The notes under the pieces were generated by a model that searched no databases, was not told the DNA's origin, and saw nothing but the letters and a program-made list of their open reading frames with translations. From positions 99,941 through 163,940 of the forward strand of contig NW_005201286.1 in assembly GCF_000372725.1 (NCBI RefSeq): DNA of 64,000 nucleotides, written 5' to 3'. Below, in pieces: positions 60,901 to 64,000 of the stretch (its first letter is position 1; each line of letters opens with the position of its first letter). Source of the DNA: Emiliania huxleyi CCMP1516. Lineage: Eukaryota > Haptophyta > Isochrysidales > Noelaerhabdaceae. The position numbers and the translations under genes are program-made.

Positions 60901-62342
60901 CCTGCCTCTGGGTCCAGGGACGCGGCGGCGGCGGCGCCTGCAGGCGCGCTGACGCTGGCCGGATCGTATCGGAAGGCCTCCGCGGCTGTGCGCGGCTCAC
61001 CCGCGCAACAGATGCGCGCCGTCTGCCAAGGCGGAGGCGGGCTGGGCTGCGGCGGCGGCGGCTCGTCCCATCTGAGTAGCACCGTCTCCCCGCGCACATC
61101 GTCGAGGTCGTAGCGGTACGCCGGTTGCGCCGGTTGGTCGGCCCCCCCCACCACGTCCTCTTGCATCGGCACCTTTGTGGCTGTCGCCTCCGAGCCGAAC
61201 GCGACGAGGCCGCGCCGGGGGTAGAAGGCGAGCGACATCGTCTGCCCGCGAGCCGCGACCACCACCTCGCGCCCCGCATCGAGCGAGCTTGAGAGCACGA
61301 GTCCGAACGAGCCATCGGCGCCGCGCAGCAGCTCGAGCGCAGCACGCAGCAGGTCACCAAAGAGAAAGGCGGAGACGGCACACTCGATGAGCCGAACAGC
61401 CGCGGCTTGCTGCCACTGCGCCTCTCCCGTGTGCTGCCGCCCGCTGCCAGGTGACAGCTCGGCCTGCAGCAGCGGCAGCATGCCGGCTAGCGGGGCATTT
61501 GCGAAACGCTCCTGCATGCGCTCCACCATTCTCTTGCCAAGCGCCTCGAGGAGGACGCATTCGGCGGAGGCGGCGTCTGCCGTGCCGCTGGAGGCGCGCG
61601 TGCACTGCGAAGCGGCGGTCAGCTCCTCGTTCGACGCAACGAGCGCTTGCCACTGCTTCTCGAAGGCATCGGCGAGCTGTTCGAGCTGTGCGGCGCTCGC
61701 GAGCTCATGGCAGCGGCCGTGCAGGGATCCGGCGGTCGAAAGGGCGCCGAAAAGGTAGCCATAGCGCACAGAGGCCAGCCAGACGCCCTTGGTTCGTAGC
61801 ATGTCTAGTAGGCCTGCCACACACGCAGAGTCGACGTCGCTCGGAATCGGGTGGCCCAGAAGGCGGACGAGGAGGAGCTGCAGGTCTGCGATGGCATAAG
61901 TGTTGCCGTGGATGGTGAAGGCGTCGCAGTCGCCGTTGTGCGTGATGAAGCTCTCGACGCTGCGGCGCTCGCAAACAAAGCGGTAGGCTGGGTTTGTTGC
62001 GAGCCTCCACGCCATCTGCTTTGATCGCGGTAGCCACTGATGCGGGTGGCAGCCAGCGATGTTGCAGACGGAAGACGTTGCGAAGCGGGTGTGGCCCTGA
62101 AACAGACCGCAGGTCATGTCGGCGTACGAGCGCGAAAACCTTTTGAACAGCACGTCCTCGAGGTCAGTCCGCTTGCCATTCACGACTCTGCAGCGCAAGC
62201 CCACGCCGGAGCGATCGTACGTCGCTATCCCAGCCGACTGCGCCCCGCGTATCATGGTGATGCGTAGCATCTTGCGCAGCAGGCGAAGCGTCGCGCGGCG
62301 ATGCGCGGGGAGGAGGAGCAGGAGGCCGAAGTTTCCGCACAT
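57970..62342 (-). CDS. Glutamine amidotransferase class II / SIS protein with membrane helices and IQ motif
   Basis: Exons 62342-59832 and 59691-57970 join in frame (RRQGK|LEGPIAWV) to 1410 residues. It starts MCGNFG: Cys2 is the N-terminal nucleophile of class II amidotransferases, followed by LFQGHTRFATSSVCNIAGCH, ESFITHNGDCDAFTIHG and DGSFGLVLSSS. A SIS-like phosphosugar-binding part has VDVLITGCEVSLWVGEQFAS and GTVALVLTHSGSTFAPLACC. This order resembles GFAT (glutamine-fructose-6-phosphate transaminase), but the protein is about twice as long. Exon 2 adds helices (VLSVVYIAATVIAGVTPLSA, YVVAIADVAIYAFLAWWTTV) and a long tail with short HGGCARSRDASS repeats. Near the C-terminus AATRIQRALRLKRCVQAR is an IQ calmodulin-binding motif. 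Function: probably amino-sugar related or regulatory; unproven. Confidence 0.75.
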
Positions 62343-63568
62343 GGAGTAGGAGGAGAGGCGGGCGGCGAAGGCTCAAGGGCCGTCCACTGCCACCGAAGGG
62401 GTCTCAAAATGGACGAGACGAGACCGAAATCGTGACGAGGCCCGAATGACACGGGACCCCCCCCCCCCCCCCGCTGGAGCAGCAAACAACCTCTGTATGG
62501 AAATCTGGGATTTTTTCGGAAATATAGGTACATACCGGACCGAAGAGTCGGGGACCGCCCACACACACGCGCCTTGCCCAACAAGCTGGCCGTGAGCAGG
62601 AGTCGGGGCGAGCCAGGGCCGGAGAGGAGCTAGGTCCCTGGAGAGCCCGGATCTCGGCCTTCCAGAGGCAGCTGCGACCCNNNNNNNNNNNNNNNNNNNN
62701 NNNNNNNNNNNNNNNNNNNNNNNNNNNNNNNNNNNNNNNNNNNNNNNNNNNNNNNNNNNNNNNNNNNNNNNNNNNNNNNNTCGGCGGGGTCGCAGCTGCC
62801 TCTGCGCGTCCTGGGGAGGTACAATAGTGTCGCCGCCGGAGACGACTCGACGCCGAAAGATCGGAGATCAAGCTCTGACAGGTCGCACGTCGCTCCTTTG
62901 ACGCCGACGTGACTCACCCGTGCAGAGCGCATCAGGACACGGTCTCGACGCGCTCGGTACGACGCCTGCGACCCGTCTCGGGTCAGGTGGCACGACGCTC
63001 ATCGCGCCTGCCAGCGCTGCCGTGCAAGTTGCCACGACGAGGTCGATCACGCTTCTATACGCTCGTCCAGCCTTCCTTTCCATCCCATTAGGCAGCCTGG
63101 GAACGGTGGCGAGCAGAGGCAAAGCCTACGAGGGGTGGTGGAACCACATGTCACGCCTACTCTGCCGGCTCGACCCTAGCCTCCGACGGCTGACTTTGAG
63201 GCACCATCATCGGACGAAGGATGTCGACGTGTTGGTCGCTCTCGCGGTAGCCAGATGACCTCCCATACTAGTATCATCGGCCATGGCCGCAGGAAGCGCG
63301 GGGGAGCGGGGAGAGCGCTGGGAGCAACACGGAGCTCCGTTGGACGCGTTTTCAAGACACAAGAGATTAGCGGGTCAGAGAGTGAATTGGACTAGCCTTT
63401 GTTTCTTTCTTAATTTATCTCGACGTGCTCCACAGGTGCTCCACCGCACACATACTATACACAGAGTGGTGTGGCGCAAAGCGGGGCAACCCTCCGCCTC
63501 GTGACCGCACACCGGCTTAAATACAAAAGAACACCCGCCGCCCAAGCCCCCGCGCGCAATGAATCTCG
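62343..63568. other. Intergenic with assembly gap
   Basis: No gene supported. A poly-C run lies at 62458-62472 and 100 N at 62681-62780. It is the upstream region of the amidotransferase gene on the left. Confidence 0.4.
62681..62780. other. Assembly gap (100 N)
   Basis: Exactly 100 undetermined bases; a size placeholder. Confidence 0.99.
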
Positions 63569-64000
63569 TTAGGCGCCGCCGGCTTCGAAATATTCGCGCA
63601 AGCGGCCCGCCTCCCACCCGAGCGCCCCCGGCGGCGGCTCGACGTCGTCGCAAAAGTACTCGCCCTGCAGCTGGGCCACGAGCGACGCCTGCAGCGCCTG
63701 GATCTGCTTTAAAGTCTCCTCGACGCCGCCTCCGCCGCCGCCTGCTCCGTTGCCGCCGCCGCCGCCGCCACCGGCCGCCGCGCGCGCCTGCAGGCTGCAC
63801 GAACCCTCCAGGCACTCGGCCGGCGACAGCTCGAGGCGCTCGTCGCCGCCGAAGCCTCCGATGGGGCGCGAGGGGAGCCTGTCGAGCATCGCGCACTTTG
63901 CGGTGCAGGTGATCACCTCCTCGTCGCCTTGGGTGAGGATCCTGCCAGAGACGGTGACGAGCGGCGGCGAGACGTCGACGATGGCCGCCTCCGCCTTGTA
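63569..64000 (-). CDS. Hypothetical protein, C-terminal part
   Basis: The frame is open from the right edge to TAA at 63569 (143 codons visible). It begins YKAEAAIVDVSPPLVTVSGR and continues ILTQGDEEVITCTAKCAMLD, RLELSPAECLEGSCSLQARA. A Gly/Asn-rich linker comes next, then a helix (GVEETLKQIQALQASLVAQL). It ends FCDDVEPPPGALGWEAGRLR and EYFEAGGA. Four Cys fall in the first half. I recognise no family; the N-terminus lies outside the window. Confidence 0.55.
   Translation of the reverse strand, partial: YKAEAAIVDVSPPLVTVSGRILTQGDEEVITCTAKCAMLDRLPSRPIGGFGGDERLELSPAECLEGSCSLQARAAAGGGGGGGNGAGGGGGGVEETLKQIQALQASLVAQLQGEYFCDDVEPPPGALGWEAGRLREYFEAGGA

Overview
The window looks like nuclear DNA of a GC-rich unicellular alga, most likely a haptophyte. 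The evidence is: split genes on both strands with short introns, many using GC-AG splice sites; a protein-disulfide-isomerase selenoprotein, a class reported from Emiliania huxleyi; a WW protein with a secondary-plastid-style targeting peptide (signal peptide followed by a Phe-led transit region); copia retrotransposon remains; large (TG)n arrays; and two 100-base assembly gaps. There is no bacterial operon layout. The taxonomic assignment is inference; family assignments come from motifs read by eye.

Layout. 1-1.7 kb: an incomplete membrane protein, a truncated DnaJ-domain protein, a broken SDR and a SnoaL-like gene. 2.2-3.6 kb: a TRAP-type (DctP) solute-binding protein. 3.7-6 kb: a hypothetical gene, a GC palindrome and a 340-bp inverted repeat. 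6-8.2 kb: an R3H protein and an F-box/LRR protein. 8.2-12 kb: dispersed repeats and a gap. 12-13.8 kb: the Sec-containing PDI with its SECIS element. 14.2-18.2 kb: an Ala/Glu coiled-coil protein with a 14-residue tandem repeat. 18.5-25 kb: SAP protein, prolyl-4-hydroxylase-like oxygenase and two hypothetical genes. 25.8-31.3 kb: a small hypothetical, a paraoxonase-like protein, a copia LTR remnant and a LOG-family protein. 31.3-33.7 kb: no gene seen. 33.7-41.4 kb: CPNCYC-type protein, dienelactone hydrolase, ankyrin protein and a large LRR/multi-pass/HET-like receptor. 42.6-45 kb: MATE transporter. 45.9-50.7 kb: WW protein divergent from CPSF73, then a charged hypothetical. 51.2-54 kb: UDP-glycosyltransferase and a secreted Pro-rich protein. 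54.3-56.5 kb: copia tail and a MAD1 C-terminal-domain protein. 56.7-62.3 kb: a probable exon and a large glutamine amidotransferase/SIS/membrane/IQ protein. 63.6-64 kb: an incomplete gene.

The genes are unrelated housekeeping and accessory functions, not a pathway. What links them is how they are split. I reconstructed about 22 introns by requiring an uninterrupted frame and family-like sequence. Roughly a dozen start with GC, and many are bounded by direct repeats in which the exon sequence just after the donor is repeated just after the acceptor. In two unrelated genes the intron body is the same dispersed repeat. This is the strongest sign in the window of a recent intron-generating process. 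The second main result is the selenoprotein PDI, whose in-frame TGA falls exactly on the first active-site cysteine position.
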